Source: Caryophanales bacterium UBA6879
GTDB taxonomy: Bacteria; Bacillota_I; Bacilli_A; RFN20; CAG-288
Reading direction: 5' to 3'
NCBI GenBank assembly: GCA_002449135.1
Contig: DKCH01000018.1
Coordinates: forward strand, 1-5,211
Length of the DNA stretch: 5,211 bases
Shown: one piece after another, positions 4,864 through 5,211 of the stretch
Position numbering within the stretch: position 1 is the stretch's first letter
How the letters are laid out: each line of letters starts with the position of its first letter
Notes under the pieces: generated by a model
Database searches by the model: none
Told to the model about the DNA's origin: nothing
What the model saw: only the letters and a program-made list of their open reading frames with translations
Program-made: the position numbers and the translations under genes

Positions 4864-5211
4864 ATGAGACTTAAGTTAGAAATAGCAATAGTCTCAAACA
4901 CAATAGTGTTGTGTGGAATGTGTAGAGAAGTGAGACTTAAGTTAGAAATAGCAATAGTCTCAAACGCAATTGGTAGTTATCCATTTAAGTATAATGTGAG
5001 ACTTAAGTTAGAAATAGCAATAGTCTCAAACACAATGTGCGGTGTGTAATGTGTAATATGGGTGAGACTTAAGTTAGAAATAGCAATAGTCTCAAACACA
5101 ATCGAATTTTTGCCAAGTTTTTTTCGGTGAGACTTAAGTTAGAAATAGCAATAGTCTCAAACAATTAAAAGAAGAATACCCTCTGACGAATCGTGAGACT
5201 TAAGTTAGAAA
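4864..5211 (-). CRISPR. CRISPR array, left (probably trailer) end; continues past the window
   Basis: Five full 36-bp repeats lie at 4864-4899, 4930-4965, 4996-5031, 5062-5097 and 5127-5162, and the first 19 bases of a sixth at 5193-5211. Spacers are 30, 30, 30, 29 and 30 bp. On the plus strand the repeat starts GTGAGACTTAAG and ends AGTCTCAAAC; on the minus strand it starts GTTTGAGACTATTG. All repeats are identical except the first, which has A instead of G at its outermost base (4864). Because new repeats are copied from the leader-proximal one, this lone variant points to the left end being the old end, with leader and cas genes to the right. Repeat length, 30-bp spacers and a GTTTGAGA start fit type II; a type VI array, whose repeats end in AAAC, is not excluded. 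No cas gene or tracrRNA anti-repeat is in the window. The strand is inferred. Confidence 0.95.

Noticed and set aside
4864..4899. The repeat contains TAGAAATAGCAA, as found in the familiar engineered Cas9 guide RNA scaffold.
   Set aside because: The GAAA joint in that scaffold is artificial and the rest of the repeat does not match, so the likeness is coincidental and was not used for typing.
4864..5049. A 61-codon open frame on the plus strand across the first repeats, giving a protein with a threefold repeated RLKLEIAIVSN segment.
   Set aside because: It is only the translation of the CRISPR repeats; the 66-bp period keeps the frame. There is no ribosome binding site, and the frame ends inside a spacer.

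Overview
The window comes from a strongly AT-rich, low-GC Gram-positive-type bacterium, probably Bacilli/Erysipelotrichia or a Mollicutes relative. The evidence is a long-form ribosome hibernation factor of the Firmicutes type, A/T-ending codons throughout, Shine-Dalgarno sites such as AAGGAGG, and short intrinsic terminators. All tryptophans use TGG and every stop seen is TAA or TAG, so there is no sign that TGA is read as tryptophan.

Layout, left to right. Bases 1-228 are the 3' end of an N-carbamoylputrescine amidase gene (putrescine synthesis from agmatine). A separate unit follows: hpf (ribosome dimerisation/hibernation), with an extended -10 promoter and a clear terminator. The promoter of the next gene, a Cof-type HAD phosphatase, is embedded in that terminator, and its predicted transcription start falls on the GTG start codon, so its mRNA may be leaderless. 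Bases 1787-3270 hold a well-defined unit with a TTGTTA-17-TATAAT promoter, a strong ribosome binding site, two genes I do not recognise (a 324-residue soluble helical protein and a 133-residue protein with two membrane segments, 2 nt apart) and a terminator.

A tRNA-Ser(GGA) gene lies on the minus strand with its own terminator. It is followed by a plus-strand transcription factor gene of the wHTH-WYL type (3731-4720).

From 4864 to the right edge the sequence is a CRISPR array: 36-bp repeats and 29-30 bp spacers, cut off inside the sixth repeat. No cas gene is in the window. The variant left-hand repeat, the GTTTGAGA start of the repeat on the minus strand and a hairpin followed by T residues on that strand suggest that the left end is the old (trailer) end. 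Leader and cas genes should then lie beyond the right edge. Type II is my preferred reading, but it is unproven. The most notable points are the WYL regulator beside the array, the pentamer shared by four of five spacers, two clearly related spacers, and the uncharacterised soluble/membrane gene pair.
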